A stretch of DNA of 64,000 bases from Mesobacillus campisalis. Lineage in GTDB: Bacteria; Bacillota; Bacilli; Bacillales; Cytobacillaceae. Where the stretch lies: positions 62,001 through 126,000 of the forward strand of contig NZ_LAYY01000004.1 in NCBI RefSeq assembly GCF_000986785.1. The letters run 5' to 3'. The stretch's first letter is position 1. Every line of letters begins with the position of its first letter. Under the pieces are notes generated by a model. It was given only the letters and a program-made list of their open reading frames with translations. It made no database searches and was not told where the DNA came from. This document shows positions 7,693-17,098 of this stretch, piece by piece. Both the position numbers and the translations under genes were made by a program.

Positions 7693-9138
7693 TTATTTTT
7701 TGACAGGTATTGCGTATTCGAAAGACTCATCTACCGCTTTGTAGGCATCTACATAACCAGTACCTGCTTCCCATGTTTCATGCAAGGGCATTGGAGTGGC
7801 CGTCTTTTCCAATATCCCTTTTACTTCAAGCGGGGACAGCAGCGGGTTGGCGTCCAGCATAAGGGCGATAACTCCGGCCACATGCGGGGCAGCCATGGAT
7901 GTTCCGCTCATCGTTGTGTAATACGGAAGATAAGCGGGTTCAACGTACTGAAGATCCTTAGAGGCGCCAAGGGAGGCGACCGGAGAAAGGACTCTTGTGG
8001 AAATGATGTCAACACCAGGGGAGGTAACTGTTGGCCGGTCCTCCCATGTCCATTGCTGACCGTCAACAACCACCGTACCCCCTCTATTCTTTTCCCCGCG
8101 CGATGAAAAGCCTGCAAGGTTCCCAGTTTTATCGCCGGCCGCAACGGTAACGACCCAAGGAGCCTTTTTATAGTTTCCGGAGATCGTTTTCTCCCCGGGT
8201 CCGGAGTTCCCCGCTGAGAAAACGGTGACAATTCCACGGTCATAAAGCTTCTTGGTGGCAATATTGATAGGGTGAAGCGGGTCAAAAGGCTTGCCGGCCT
8301 CTGATGTATCTCCCCATGAATTGGTGATAATCCGAATATTGTATTCCTCCTGATGGGTTAAAGCATAGTCGAACCCGCCGATAGTATCGAGTATGGCCAG
8401 TGCGGCACCTGAGCCATAGCCAATCAGACTGGAACCGGGAGCCACACCTTCATATTTTCCGCCAGACATGGCGCCATTGCCGCCTACGATTCCGGCAACA
8501 TGGGTGCCATGACCCGAGTTGGTATCGGTATTTGGGACATTTTCAATATAAGTGATTGGCAGAAGGGCATCCAAGGCGTTTAAATTGGTGGATGCCAGAA
8601 CATTCTGGACGAGGCGGTCCCCATACTGGATGTCCCTGTGGGTTCCGTCCACACCACTGTCATTAATCACAACTCCAATTCCCTTTCCTGAAACAGGAAG
8701 CCCTCCATTCAGCTTCCGCATATCATCGCTTGTCCGGACTTTATCAACGCCTGTCAAATCCGTAGAAGAGTCATTTTCATATCTGAGCGGTTTATTATAA
8801 TAGATGGATAGAACATCATCGCTTTGCGCCAGCCTGTTAACTTGTTCCTTTGTGGCCAAAACGCCGGCCATAGGCAGGCTTTTCAGCACGATCCCTTTTT
8901 TTATACCGATCCCCGAAAGCAGGCTGAGTTGCTGCGAACCGGTTGTGCCGCTGTCCTTAAACGTAACAATCACCTCAACGGGGACAGTCGAAGTCTCGAG
9001 AAGCTTAGCTAAACCAGGATCGATTACCGCGCCTCCATTTCCTGCCGCCTTGGAAGTTGACCAGGGCATCAAGCCGCTTAGCAGCACCCCGGCAAAGAGA
9101 ACTGCCGTCAATAAGCATATTTTCATTTTCCACTTCAT
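7693..9138 (-). CDS. Secreted subtilisin-like serine protease (no SLH region)
   Basis: The 481-residue S8 peptidase has a signal peptide (about 1-32), an inhibitor-like propeptide (about 54-120) and the triad D160 (NDSGVDGTH), H210 (SGHGTHVAG) and S414 (SGTSMAAPHVAG). It ends shortly after the catalytic domain (about residue 470). It is closely similar to the catalytic half of the neighbouring protease at 5042 but lacks the beta and SLH-like parts, so the mature enzyme is probably released. An AGAGGTGA site precedes ATG 9138. The two-component system immediately upstream could regulate it, although no sequence evidence proves this. Confidence 0.92.
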   Translation of the reverse strand: MKWKMKICLLTAVLFAGVLLSGLMPWSTSKAAGNGGAVIDPGLAKLLETSTVPVEVIVTFKDSGTTGSQQLSLLSGIGIKKGIVLKSLPMAGVLATKEQVNRLAQSDDVLSIYYNKPLRYENDSSTDLTGVDKVRTSDDMRKLNGGLPVSGKGIGVVINDSGVDGTHRDIQYGDRLVQNVLASTNLNALDALLPITYIENVPNTDTNSGHGTHVAGIVGGNGAMSGGKYEGVAPGSSLIGYGSGAALAILDTIGGFDYALTHQEEYNIRIITNSWGDTSEAGKPFDPLHPINIATKKLYDRGIVTVFSAGNSGPGEKTISGNYKKAPWVVTVAAGDKTGNLAGFSSRGEKNRGGTVVVDGQQWTWEDRPTVTSPGVDIISTRVLSPVASLGASKDLQYVEPAYLPYYTTMSGTSMAAPHVAGVIALMLDANPLLSPLEVKGILEKTATPMPLHETWEAGTGYVDAYKAVDESFEYAIPVKK

Positions 9139-9310
9139 TTACGTCACCTCTGTAAAAGTAATGTGTTCCTTCATAAAATATCTCATGTTCGGCAGGAAAC
9201 AACTATTATGCAGAGGACGTATATGTAACTATGGCTGGCACTATATGCTCTACATCCAAAGTAGTATATGAAATAGGAAGGACGGGTTCCTCCTGCATGT
9301 GATTATGCAG

Positions 9311-9336
9311 AAAAAAAACCCCTAAAAACCTGGGGG
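9311..9336 (-). terminator. Terminator overlapping the response-regulator stop codon
   Basis: On the minus strand CCCC, a short loop and GGGG are followed by eight T residues. The stem includes the last codons and the TAG of the response regulator, so the coding end and terminator are fused. Confidence 0.75.
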
Positions 9337-9969
9337 AAGGGGGACAAGCTGTTTTTGAACGGCCTGGATGACCACCTGTGACCTGCTTTTTACATTCAGT
9401 TTCCTGAAAATCTTGCTGACATGGATTTTAACCGTTTTATCACTGATGTAAAGCTTGTTGGCAATCTCCTTGTTGCTCATGCCTTCCACGAGGCATAAAA
9501 GCACTTCCTTCTCGCGCTCGGTGAGTGCCTTTTCTTCCTGGTCCGTTTTTTTCTGCTGATGGAAGGACAGAAGCTTCCGGGTCATCGAAGGATGAATGAC
9601 AGACTCTCCCTTTGCGACAGTCCGGACTGCTTCCACAACCTGTTCGGAAGGCGCATCCTTCAGTATGTATCCGTCCGCACCCTCACGGATGGCAGACATA
9701 AAATATTCTTCATGGCTGTGCATGGTTAATATCAAAATCTTAACATCTGGATATCTGTTTTTAATAATCCCGGTTACCTCGACTCCGTTCCCATCCGGCA
9801 TATTGATATCCATGATAATCAAGTCCGGCTTCAGATCGGGCATCCTGCGGATGGCCTCTTCGCCGGATTGAGCTTCACCCGCCACAAACATATCTTCTTC
9901 CATTTCTAAAATGTTGCGCAAACCATCCCTTAAAACAGCATGGTCATCCACCAGCATCAGCTTGATCAA
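9322..9969 (-). CDS. NarL/LuxR-type response regulator
   Basis: The 215-residue regulator has an N-terminal receiver domain with phosphoacceptor D54 ([10 protein letters not shown]) and acidic pocket DD8-9 (LVDDH). The C-terminal LuxR-type HTH carries [10 protein letters not shown], then [25 protein letters not shown] place the start at TTG 9969 because AGGAGG lies 8 bases upstream; longer in-frame starts are within the kinase gene without such a site. The start overlaps the end of the sensor kinase by 26 bases, so the two are co-translated partners. It activates or represses promoters after phosphorylation; targets are unknown. Confidence 0.92.
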   Translation of the reverse strand: MIKLMLVDDHAVLRDGLRNILEMEEDMFVAGEAQSGEEAIRRMPDLKPDLIIMDINMPDGNGVEVTGIIKNRYPDVKILILTMHSHEEYFMSAIREGADGYILKDAPSEQVVEAVRTVAKGESVIHPSMTRKLLSFHQQKKTDQEEKALTEREKEVLLCLVEGMSNKEIANKLYISDKTVKIHVSKIFRKLNVKSRSQVVIQAVQKQLVPLPPGF

Positions 9970-11812
9970 TTTGACTTCCTCCTTCAAACCCCATTTTCGG
10001 TACAATGATTGTTACTTCCGTGCCAGAGCCCTCATGGCTGTCTATTTGCAGGGAGGCATTTATTTTATCTGCGGCATCATTCATTTGCAGGATTCCAAAA
10101 TGAGGCTGTGTGCGAGCTTTCAGCATGGCCTGAAACAGGGAAAAGCCTTTTCCGTTGTCTTTAATTTTCAGCAGGATATGTTCGCTTTGATAGCTTAATA
10201 GTACTTCAAGCTTATCCGCATTCGAGTGTTTTACGGCATTTTGGATACTCTCCTTAAAGGTATCGAAAAGAACCTTTTCTGCCATTGGTGAGAGCTCTTC
10301 TTCATGGCCCCTGACTTCAAAATGAATGATTTTTCCGTGGTCCTTCCTGACGGCCTCAATTTTATTTGCAATGGCCATTTTTAATCCGGTTCGTTCGGTC
10401 GGATAAGGCCTGAGCGCGTAGATTGATGCCCTTACTTCCTTCAGGCTTTCCCTGAGCCCCAGGATACTTTCTTTCACAAGCATGGCTGTGACCTGCGGCT
10501 GTTTGGCAATTTTCTTTCCGGCGGTATCCAGCTTCATAACGGCACCCGCAAGCGTCTGGGCAAGACCATCGTGAATCTCCCTGGCAATACGATTCCTTTC
10601 TTCAAGAACAATGCGCTTTTCCTTTTCGTTAAAAAGCATTTTCGTCTTGAGAATAACGGCAAGCTGATTTGAAAGGGTGGCAATTGAACGGATATCTTCG
10701 TCTTCAAAGCTTCTTGTCCGGCTTCTCCCAACAAAAAACATCCCCACGGTTTCATTATCGATTACAAGCGGAGAGTAGACCGCCGATTTAATATCCTTTT
10801 CGAAAAACGAATCAGCTGGCCCGAAGCCCTTTTTCCGATTGTCAAAGATAAGAGGGCTTTTAACCTCGTCAAAGGATGAGAGGAGGTTAGATGTAGTTTC
10901 AGCATTTTTACGGACATGCCCATCTTTGATTGCAAGCTGCCATTCGCCTCCTTCTTTTACCCATAAGAGGAGGGCATCCACATTCATGAAATCCTGAAAG
11001 CTCTCTTTCAGTTTGCTCAGCCATTTTTGGGTCGGCAGCATCTGGTTTAGTTCATTGGTAATATTGAACAGGGCTTTCAACCGCTTTCTTTCTTTCCTCA
11101 GCCTGACAATGACGGAGCTGAGCAGAGCAAGACCCACTAATGGAGAGAAGAAAAAGAAGTATGAAAAGATGTCAATTTCTCCCCGGTCCTGTCCGATAAA
11201 ATAGAGAAGGAATCCGTACAGCAGGGAAACCAGGCCGCTAAGGCCCTCGGTGATCGATTTTTGCAGCCAAATCTTAAAAGGATAAGGCTGGGGCCGAATG
11301 ACAAGAACCATATCGACAATCAAATTGTTGAATAACAAAAAGAGTGCCAGCAACATGCTATATTGGGCCAATCCCAACATGATTTCAGAATCTGTGAACT
11401 TTTCAAGGATAGGAATTGCATGGAATAAAAGTATATGTGACAGGAAAAAACTTACAATCAGCTGGGCCGGATTAAAAAATACGATACGGACAGGACGGCG
11501 TTGAATCAAATTGACAGTCAACACTGCAATCGCAAAGATAACCAGGGTATAGGAAACGCCGTATAATATGTAGATAACATATAACAGCGGGAAACTAATC
11601 GATGTAAATCCTCTCCAAACAGGCATAGGGAAGTATTCACTGAGGAATAAGAACAATGTTAATAGCAAAAGAACTATAGGCTCATGCGGAAGATACATAT
11701 CCTTCAGTGACCTCGTAATGATTGCCCAGCCAACAAGGGATACGGCTGCCAAAAGGAATTTAGAATATTTTTCTCTCTGGTTTAAAACATTGATAAGTCT
11801 CCAATCCTCCAA
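9944..11812 (-). CDS. NarX/LiaS-class sensor histidine kinase
   Basis: The 622-residue kinase has an N-terminal region with about seven hydrophobic segments (residues 20-235), then a GAF-like domain (about 265-390). A HisKA_3 dimerisation helix carries phosphoacceptor H414 in [18 protein letters not shown] HATPase domain follows (DNGKGFSL near 570 and the [11 protein letters not shown] end). It autophosphorylates on His and passes phosphate to the regulator encoded by the overlapping downstream gene. The unusual large membrane domain suggests sensing of a membrane or hydrophobic signal. No ligand can be assigned. Confidence 0.9.
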   Translation of the reverse strand: MEDWRLINVLNQREKYSKFLLAAVSLVGWAIITRSLKDMYLPHEPIVLLLLTLFLFLSEYFPMPVWRGFTSISFPLLYVIYILYGVSYTLVIFAIAVLTVNLIQRRPVRIVFFNPAQLIVSFFLSHILLFHAIPILEKFTDSEIMLGLAQYSMLLALFLLFNNLIVDMVLVIRPQPYPFKIWLQKSITEGLSGLVSLLYGFLLYFIGQDRGEIDIFSYFFFFSPLVGLALLSSVIVRLRKERKRLKALFNITNELNQMLPTQKWLSKLKESFQDFMNVDALLLWVKEGGEWQLAIKDGHVRKNAETTSNLLSSFDEVKSPLIFDNRKKGFGPADSFFEKDIKSAVYSPLVIDNETVGMFFVGRSRTRSFEDEDIRSIATLSNQLAVILKTKMLFNEKEKRIVLEERNRIAREIHDGLAQTLAGAVMKLDTAGKKIAKQPQVTAMLVKESILGLRESLKEVRASIYALRPYPTERTGLKMAIANKIEAVRKDHGKIIHFEVRGHEEELSPMAEKVLFDTFKESIQNAVKHSNADKLEVLLSYQSEHILLKIKDNGKGFSLFQAMLKARTQPHFGILQMNDAADKINASLQIDSHEGSGTEVTIIVPKMGFEGGSQIDQADAGG

Positions 11813-12163
11813 TTCATTTAAAGAATTTTCTGTAATCTATTTTATTAAAGGAAAACCTGCATGACAATAGAAAAAAACCTAATTGGTCGAATGGCAAGAC
11901 CACTGACCAACCAAGGCTAAAAAACCTATTTGGTTTTCTGTTTTATTTTGTCAAAGGGAGCCAGTTTTCGCAATTCTCCTAAAACTGTTTTAAGAATAGT
12001 ACATATGGACTATAATACCATTGTTTAAAGTGGACTTTAATATTGACTGTTCCTCCTTCTTATAAAAAATGTTTACTATGAAGGCAACAAGGAGGACAAT
12101 ATAAATATTCTTTTTTTACAGTAGTTTTATCACTAAAAATTTGGCAAAAGGAGTTCCATTTGT
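11813..12163. other. Intergenic region between divergent kinase and potassium transporter genes
   Basis: These 351 bases hold the promoters for both divergent units. A pair of similar segments (AAAAAACCTAATTGG and AAAAAACCTATTTGG, about 11870-11935) and a short GAGCCAG...CTGG-type stretch are visible. I looked for a c-di-AMP (ydaO-type) riboswitch, often found before Ktr genes, and did not see its conserved core. A TTGACT box occurs near 12044 but without a convincing -10 at the right distance. Confidence 0.4.
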
Positions 12164-13516
12164 ATGGATAGAATGAAAAGAAATTTTGAACATTTATCAC
12201 CGGCTCAAATCATTGTAACTTTTTATTTGATTGCAGCGTTCATAGCGGTTGCTCTCTTCAGCTTGCCTTTCGCCACCAAACCGGGTGTGGAGCTTTCCTT
12301 TCTGGATGTATTGTTCACTGCCGTGAGTGCAATCAGTGTAACAGGGCTGGCAGTTGTCTCCACCCCCGACACATTCAGTACGGCTGGTATTTTCATCCTG
12401 ATGTTCGTCTTGCAATTCGGCGGCATAGGAATCATGACACTGGGAACTTTTTTTTGGCTGATCCTCGGAAAGAAAATAGGGTTGAAGGAAAGGAAGCTAA
12501 TCATGACGGACCAGAACCAGTCAACATTGGCGGGGCTTGTCCGGTTGATGAAGAATATTTTATTCATTATCCTGGCGATTGAACTGGTTGGCGCAGCCAT
12601 ACTGGGGACTTATTTTTTAACGTATTTTCCAACCTGGCAGGAAGCGTATCTGCATGGCTTGTTCGCCTCAGTGAGCGCAACGACGAATGCGGGCTTTGAT
12701 ATTACCGGGGAATCTTTGGTGCCTTTTGCAAATGATTATTTTGTTCAAATCATTAACATCATTCTCCTGACGCTCGGGGCAATTGGCTTTCCCGTGCTGA
12801 TCGAGGTCAAGGACTATGTGAAAAATAGAAAACTCAATCGTGCCAATCATTTTTCTTTATATACAAAGCTGACAACAACCACCTTCTTTACGTTAATGTT
12901 CGTTGGAACTGCTGCTATTTTAATATTGGAATCCGGACGTTTTTTTGCCGATAAATCCTGGCATGAGTCATTCTTTTATGCCTTCTTTCAATCGGCTACC
13001 ACCAGGAATGGAGGGTTGGCCACGATGGACGTTAGCCAATTTTCCGAGCCGACCCTGCTTGTGATATGCTTGTTAATGTTCGTCGGGGCTTCACCAAGTT
13101 CGGTGGGGGGCGGTGTGCGGACCACCACTTTTGCGATCAATATCCTATACATTTATAACTTTTCAAGAGGACGGAAAAGCCTGAAAATCTTCCGTCGCGA
13201 ACTGCTTCAGGATGATATCCTAAAATCAATGGCGATTATGCATACCGCGCTTGCAATCTGCTTTCTCGCTGTGATAGCCCTTAGATTTACCGAGCCTTTT
13301 TCCCTAATGGAGATTTTGTTCGAGGTCTGTTCTGCTTTTGGAACGACTGGCTTATCAATGGGAATTACCCCGGAGCTCAGCAGTATTGGCAAGACGATAA
13401 TTATCATGCTGATGTTTATCGGCCGGATTGGAATTCTCTCGTTCATCTTTATTTTTACAAAGAAGCAAACCGAGGACCATTTCCATTATCCGAAGGAGAG
13501 GATTATCATTGGATAA
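12164..13516 (+). CDS. ktrB: Ktr/Trk-type potassium uptake protein, membrane subunit
   Basis: The 450-residue TrkH/KtrB-family channel-like subunit shows the four pore-loop repeats, each near a Gly-rich filter: SVTGLAVVS, SATTNAGFDITG, SATTRNGGLATM and FGTTGLSMG. Multiple membrane segments fill the rest. Such proteins mediate Na-dependent K uptake when paired with a cytoplasmic RCK subunit (KtrA/KtrC). No RCK gene is adjacent, so it resembles an orphan KtrB/KtrD that uses a partner encoded elsewhere. AAAGGAG precedes ATG 12164 by 9 bases. KtrB versus KtrD cannot be settled here. Confidence 0.88.
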   Translation: MDRMKRNFEHLSPAQIIVTFYLIAAFIAVALFSLPFATKPGVELSFLDVLFTAVSAISVTGLAVVSTPDTFSTAGIFILMFVLQFGGIGIMTLGTFFWLILGKKIGLKERKLIMTDQNQSTLAGLVRLMKNILFIILAIELVGAAILGTYFLTYFPTWQEAYLHGLFASVSATTNAGFDITGESLVPFANDYFVQIINIILLTLGAIGFPVLIEVKDYVKNRKLNRANHFSLYTKLTTTTFFTLMFVGTAAILILESGRFFADKSWHESFFYAFFQSATTRNGGLATMDVSQFSEPTLLVICLLMFVGASPSSVGGGVRTTTFAINILYIYNFSRGRKSLKIFRRELLQDDILKSMAIMHTALAICFLAVIALRFTEPFSLMEILFEVCSAFGTTGLSMGITPELSSIGKTIIIMLMFIGRIGILSFIFIFTKKQTEDHFHYPKERIIIG

Positions 13517-13610
13517 CTTTCCGTATTTTAGGTTCTTAGTGACATTTTAAGTTGCAAAAAAGGAGCCGTCACTTTTAGTAAAAGACTGTTTTGGCAAGAA
13601 TGTCATATTA

Positions 13611-13642
13611 AAACCCGACAGGCTTTGATGCCTGTCGGGTTT
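13611..13642. terminator. Bidirectional terminator between convergent genes
   Basis: A perfect 13-bp stem (AAACCCGACAGGC / GCCTGTCGGGTTT) with a 6-base loop separates the convergent ktrB-like gene and the metallohydrolase. The A-rich and T-rich flanks suit both directions. Confidence 0.88.
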
Positions 13643-13677
13643 TATATTTCCAAAGAAGAGCAAAGGTGTTCTTCTCT

Positions 13678-14439
13678 TTAAAAAGTGTAAGATTCACCAT
13701 CGTCAGGAACCAGGATATGGGCCTCCATGTCTTTCTCGTTGATAAAACTCTTTAATTCCTCTCTTGACAATGCCCAGTGATTGACAGCTTCCATGTGGAC
13801 AGTGATGATTTTTGCCTGTGGGGCGGCCTTGTATACTTCATAAACATCCTCTTTCCCCATGACAAGAGAACCGCCCTCAAAGAACTGATTGTCTCCGGCG
13901 TTGACTACAATGATTTCCGGCTGCTGTGTGGCGATTACGTCCTGAACAGCATCATACCAAACCGTATCGCCAGCCACATATAGTGTTTTTTCATCCGAAT
14001 GCTTGAAGACAACCCCGCACACCTGGCCAGCCAGTTTTAAGATTTCTCCTTTGCCGTGCTCTCCTTTTGTTTTCATCAGCTGGATGCCTTCAAAGACTGT
14101 GTCTTCTTGTAAAACCTCTACATTTTTGAAGCCGGAATTCCGAATTTGGGCCGCATCTTCTGCATTTTGCGCAAACAGTTTTATATTTTTAGGCAATGCT
14201 TCCATGGCAGCTTCATCCCAGTGGTCATAATGAAGATGTGTTACGATGACCGCATCAATATCCTGAATAATCTTGTCAATCGAGGTTGGCAAGCTAAACA
14301 GAGGATTGTACTGATCTTGTCTTGGTGAATTAGGGAATGGTGGGTAAGTCCCTTTTTCTGCTAACATCGGGTCGATTAAAAACCTTTTCCCTGCGTATTC
14401 AACGACGATTGTCGCATTTCTTATATGATGAATGTTCAT
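13678..14439 (-). CDS. UlaG-like metal-dependent hydrolase (metallo-beta-lactamase fold)
   Basis: The 253-residue product has the metal-binding motif THLHYDHWD (about residues 64-72) and later AGDTVWYD and ITVHMEAVNHW elements typical of the UlaG/YtkL-type MBL fold. It would be a cytoplasmic hydrolase of unknown substrate. The start at ATG 14439 (MNIHHI) is chosen for its AAGGAGTG site; a longer in-frame start exists upstream without one. It is divergent from an Lrp-family regulator at 14569 with about 130 bases between, so that regulator may control it. Confidence 0.88.
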   Translation of the reverse strand: MNIHHIRNATIVVEYAGKRFLIDPMLAEKGTYPPFPNSPRQDQYNPLFSLPTSIDKIIQDIDAVIVTHLHYDHWDEAAMEALPKNIKLFAQNAEDAAQIRNSGFKNVEVLQEDTVFEGIQLMKTKGEHGKGEILKLAGQVCGVVFKHSDEKTLYVAGDTVWYDAVQDVIATQQPEIIVVNAGDNQFFEGGSLVMGKEDVYEVYKAAPQAKIITVHMEAVNHWALSREELKSFINEKDMEAHILVPDDGESYTF

Positions 14440-14568
14440 TTTATCCACTCCTTTTTGGTTGCGGTTTTTTATCAACAATGCATATTCTAAACTATGGACT
14501 AGTAGCGATACATGGATGAATGAAAGTCTTTTGTCCTTTTGACTTTATTTATGAAAGGAGTGAAATAC

Positions 14569-14979
14569 ATGTTGGACCATACGGACAAGCGGATACTTGA
14601 GGAACTGTCGCGCAATAGCCGGCTCACGATGAAAGAATTAGGAGAGAAAGTCCATTTGACGGGACCAGCTGTTTCAGCCAGGGTGGCGAAATTGGAAGAT
14701 AGCGGAGTGATTGAGGGTTATACCATTAAAGTGAACCAAGCAAAATTGGGTTATGCCATACATACTTTTATCACCATCATAACCGAAAGCATCTTTCATC
14801 AATCTTATCTGTCGTTCATAAAAACACAGGAAAGATACCTTATAAATAACTATAAAATCAGCGGGGATGGCTGCTACCTGCTCGAATGCAAGTTTCCATC
14901 CAATGAAGAATTGAATGAGTTTTTAAAAGAATTGAACGAACATGCAAACTACAAATTGTCTATTGTTATTGAGAAATAG
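14569..14979 (+). CDS. Lrp/AsnC-family transcriptional regulator
   Basis: The 136-residue regulator has an N-terminal winged HTH (LDHTDKRILEELSRNSRLTMKELG, then VSARVAKLEDSGVIEGY) and a C-terminal RAM-like ligand domain (GDGCYLLECKF near residue 108). Lrp proteins sense amino acids or similar small molecules. ATG 14569 follows AAAGGAG by 8 bases; the longer in-frame start at 14539 lacks a site. Its divergent neighbour is the metallohydrolase, a plausible regulatory target. Confidence 0.9.
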   Translation: MLDHTDKRILEELSRNSRLTMKELGEKVHLTGPAVSARVAKLEDSGVIEGYTIKVNQAKLGYAIHTFITIITESIFHQSYLSFIKTQERYLINNYKISGDGCYLLECKFPSNEELNEFLKELNEHANYKLSIVIEK

Positions 14980-15051
14980 CCATTTGGATCGAACGGTAAA
15001 AATGCTTAAAAAATGATAAAATTTTATAAAAGGGACAATAAGGGAGATGGA

Positions 15052-15396
15052 ATGATGATTGATTATAATGGACGAAAGTTTGTTTCTATTGAAAATACCG
15101 AAAACGGGGAGGTTTCATCTAAAACGATTTTTGAGTATAAACAAGATGGGAACATCATTTCGGCTGCATACAGCGGCGGACAAATCCTCAAAGGCGCCTT
15201 GGTAGGGATTGTGAAGGAGAATGATTGCCTGGAGTTCAGATATAACCATGTGAACAGGAATAATGAAATTAGAGGAGGGGAATGTGTTTCCACTCCGGAA
15301 ATCCTGCCTGATGGCAGAATCAGGCTACTTGAAAAGTGGCAATGGCTGGATGCCGAAAGGACGGAAGGAAGCTCCGTTATCGAGGAAATTAAATAA
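15052..15396 (+). CDS. Small beta-rich protein, often annotated as N-acetylglutamate-synthase-like
   Basis: The product has about 114 residues and consists of alternating short strands (GRKFVSIENTENGEV, TIFEYKQDGNIISAAYSGG, LVGIVKENDCLEFRYNHV) ending in LEKWQWLDAERTEGSSVIEE. It has the look of a small lipocalin-like beta-barrel family whose members carry the label N-acetylglutamate synthase, but no acetyltransferase motif is visible. I would not assign that activity. A GGGAG site precedes ATG 15052. The gene is followed by a perfect repeat hairpin. Confidence 0.7.
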   Translation: MMIDYNGRKFVSIENTENGEVSSKTIFEYKQDGNIISAAYSGGQILKGALVGIVKENDCLEFRYNHVNRNNEIRGGECVSTPEILPDGRIRLLEKWQWLDAERTEGSSVIEEIK

Positions 15397-15406
15397 GCAA
15401 TGCAAG

Positions 15407-15456
15407 GGGACGGTTCTCCTGCTTCATATTGGAAGATGAAGCAGGAGAACCGTCCC
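15407..15456. repeat. Perfect 21-bp inverted repeat with GGGACGGTTCT core
   Basis: The arms 15407-15427 and 15436-15456 are exact inverse complements around an 8-base loop. The core GGGACGGTTCTCCTGC recurs, with changes, at 4162, 22820, 23293 and 35894. The element lies directly after the gene ending at 15396. It has no long T-run, so it is better read as a dispersed REP-like palindrome than as a classical terminator. Confidence 0.85.
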
Positions 15457-15560
15457 GCTGTTTCAATAAAAATTTGATAAGTATTGATAAATATTTATTG
15501 AAAAACGATAAATTTAATGGTAAATTAAATTCATAACTGAGAAGTGAGGTGTGTTTTTAT

Positions 15561-16037
15561 ATGAAACGTGGTTCAACCCTGTTTTTAAGAATGGCGGTTA
15601 TTCTAATAGCAGCACCGGTTCTTGCTATGGGGATATTCGGGCTGTTTTGGCTTTCCAAGAATCCGGCAAACCCTGATTATGCCCATATCCTTTATCCAAT
15701 TGTAATCGGCATGTATGTATCCGTGATTCCTTTTTTGGCTGCCTTGTATCAGGCTTTTAAACTTTTAAGCTATATTGACAAAAACCAGGCCTTCTCTGAT
15801 TTGTCTGTTCAAGCTTTAAAGAGGATCAAATACTGTGCCATAGCCATCAGCGGTCTGTATGTGGTCATTTTGCCATTTGTCTTTCTCGTGGCGGAGCTGG
15901 ACGATGCACCAGGTCTTATTATCATCGGAATGGTTCCTGTTTTTGCTTCCCTGGTCATCGCGGTTTTTGCTGCTGTCCTTCAGATGCTGTTAAACGAGGC
16001 GATTGAGATAAAATCGGAAAATGACTTAATAGTCTGA
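15561..16037 (+). CDS. DUF2975 family membrane protein (YoaS-like)
   Basis: The 158-residue protein has four hydrophobic segments (about 12-32, 48-70, 95-118 and 125-150) and the family pattern YIDKNQAFSDLSVQALKRIKYCA between helices 2 and 3. ATG 15561 is chosen over an upstream in-frame start because GTGAGGTG lies ahead of it. It is 10 bases from the small XRE regulator at 16048, the standard Bacillus pairing of DUF2975 with a YozG-like HTH. The biochemical role of the pair is not established. Confidence 0.85.
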   Translation: MKRGSTLFLRMAVILIAAPVLAMGIFGLFWLSKNPANPDYAHILYPIVIGMYVSVIPFLAALYQAFKLLSYIDKNQAFSDLSVQALKRIKYCAIAISGLYVVILPFVFLVAELDDAPGLIIIGMVPVFASLVIAVFAAVLQMLLNEAIEIKSENDLIV

Positions 16038-16047
16038 GGTGAAAACA

Positions 16048-16272
16048 ATGGGAATTATAATCAATATTGATGTGATGCTGGCAAAGAGGAAAATGAGTGT
16101 AACAGAACTTTCGGAGAAGGTTGGGATTACAATGGCCAATCTGTCCATTTTGAAAAATGGGAAAGCAAAGGCCATCAGGTTCTCGACTTTAGAAGCAATT
16201 TGCAAAGCTTTGGACTGTCAGCCTGGAGATATTCTTGAATATCGCAGTGACGAAGATTCACAGGGAGGTTGA
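16048..16272 (+). CDS. Small XRE-family HTH regulator (YozG-like)
   Basis: The 74-residue product is essentially one Cro/CI-type HTH: INIDVMLAKRKMSVTELSEKVG, TMANLSILKNGKAKAIRFSTLEAICKALDCQPGDILEY. The C-terminal CQPGDILEY is typical of small Bacillus regulators paired with DUF2975 proteins. ATG 16048 uses GAGGTG at 16036-16041. It probably represses its own operon. Confidence 0.9.
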   Translation: MGIIINIDVMLAKRKMSVTELSEKVGITMANLSILKNGKAKAIRFSTLEAICKALDCQPGDILEYRSDEDSQGG

Positions 16273-16307
16273 ATAGATATAGTGTTGGATGAAGACAGGA
16301 GTAATTT

Positions 16308-16336
16308 GAAGCAGGGATTTTTCTGCTTCTTTTTTT
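16308..16336 (+). terminator. Rho-independent terminator after the XRE gene
   Basis: GAAGCAG and CTGCTTC form the stem with an 8-base loop, followed by a run of seven T. It ends the DUF2975-XRE operon. Confidence 0.85.
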
Positions 16337-16465
16337 GTGTTTCTACCGATAATGGTAAGTAATATCGGTCTGCTCCAGCCATATACCGAAATTAGATTAA
16401 GCCACTTCTTCGATTAAAAATGGTATAATTATTTTTAATCCTTTTTATAGCGGAAGGTGATGGTA

Positions 16466-17026
16466 GTGCAAAACGGTTTAAGGCAACTTCTGAGTCACTT
16501 TAATGATAAAGAAGCACATATTTTTTATCATTTTAATGATAACGATCTTTATCTCAATAATGTAATGACTTTTATTTCAATCGGCATTAAGAAGGGCTAC
16601 CATATCCTGGTGATTGAAAATGAGAGAAATATCATTCATATCAACAGCAGGTTAATGAAGGAATTTAGCGAAGAAGAATGTTCCAAAGTTCATATTATTA
16701 ATAATTTCGACTTCTACTATGCGAATAACTCCTTTGACCCCAAAGTTATTTATGACCATTTCATCAAAAGTATCGCTCCTTTCCTGGACGACCATAGTAT
16801 GGTATGGACCTGGGGTCTTGTCGAATGGGGAGAAGAAAGTGAAATTATTCCTAAGATTAAGGAGTATGAACAGAACCTTGATAAGTTTATAAAAGGAAAA
16901 GACATCATTTCGGTTTGTGCATATGACGTTCAACGGACTCCGGAACAACTTAAAGATATTTTAATGACTTGCCATTGCGCAATGTTAACAGATGATCGTA
17001 TATTTCTGCCGCAATCAAAATCATAA
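16466..17026 (+). CDS. MEDS-domain (DcmR-sensory-like) protein
   Basis: The product of about 186 residues resembles the MEDS domain found at the sensory end of DcmR-type regulators: an opening HFNDKEAHIFYHFNDNDLYLNNVMTFI, ISIGIKKGYHILVIEN, and a late ISVCAYDVQRTPEQL. It is a stand-alone sensor domain without DNA-binding part. The start is uncertain: GGAAGGTGAT fits GTG 16466 best, while ATG 16460 and GTG 16457 sit on top of the site. It precedes a PAS-STAS protein by about 70 bases, so the two may form a signalling unit. Confidence 0.75.
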   Translation: MQNGLRQLLSHFNDKEAHIFYHFNDNDLYLNNVMTFISIGIKKGYHILVIENERNIIHINSRLMKEFSEEECSKVHIINNFDFYYANNSFDPKVIYDHFIKSIAPFLDDHSMVWTWGLVEWGEESEIIPKIKEYEQNLDKFIKGKDIISVCAYDVQRTPEQLKDILMTCHCAMLTDDRIFLPQSKS

Positions 17027-17098
17027 TAAGATTGCTGGCATCATCTTTTAAGCAATCCGTTACAGGGATTACAACTAAGAAAAAACAAGGTGGAATTT

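Noticed and set aside
11813-12163. c-di-AMP (ydaO-type) riboswitch before the ktrB-like gene
   Set aside because: None of the conserved core segments of that class could be found in the leader.
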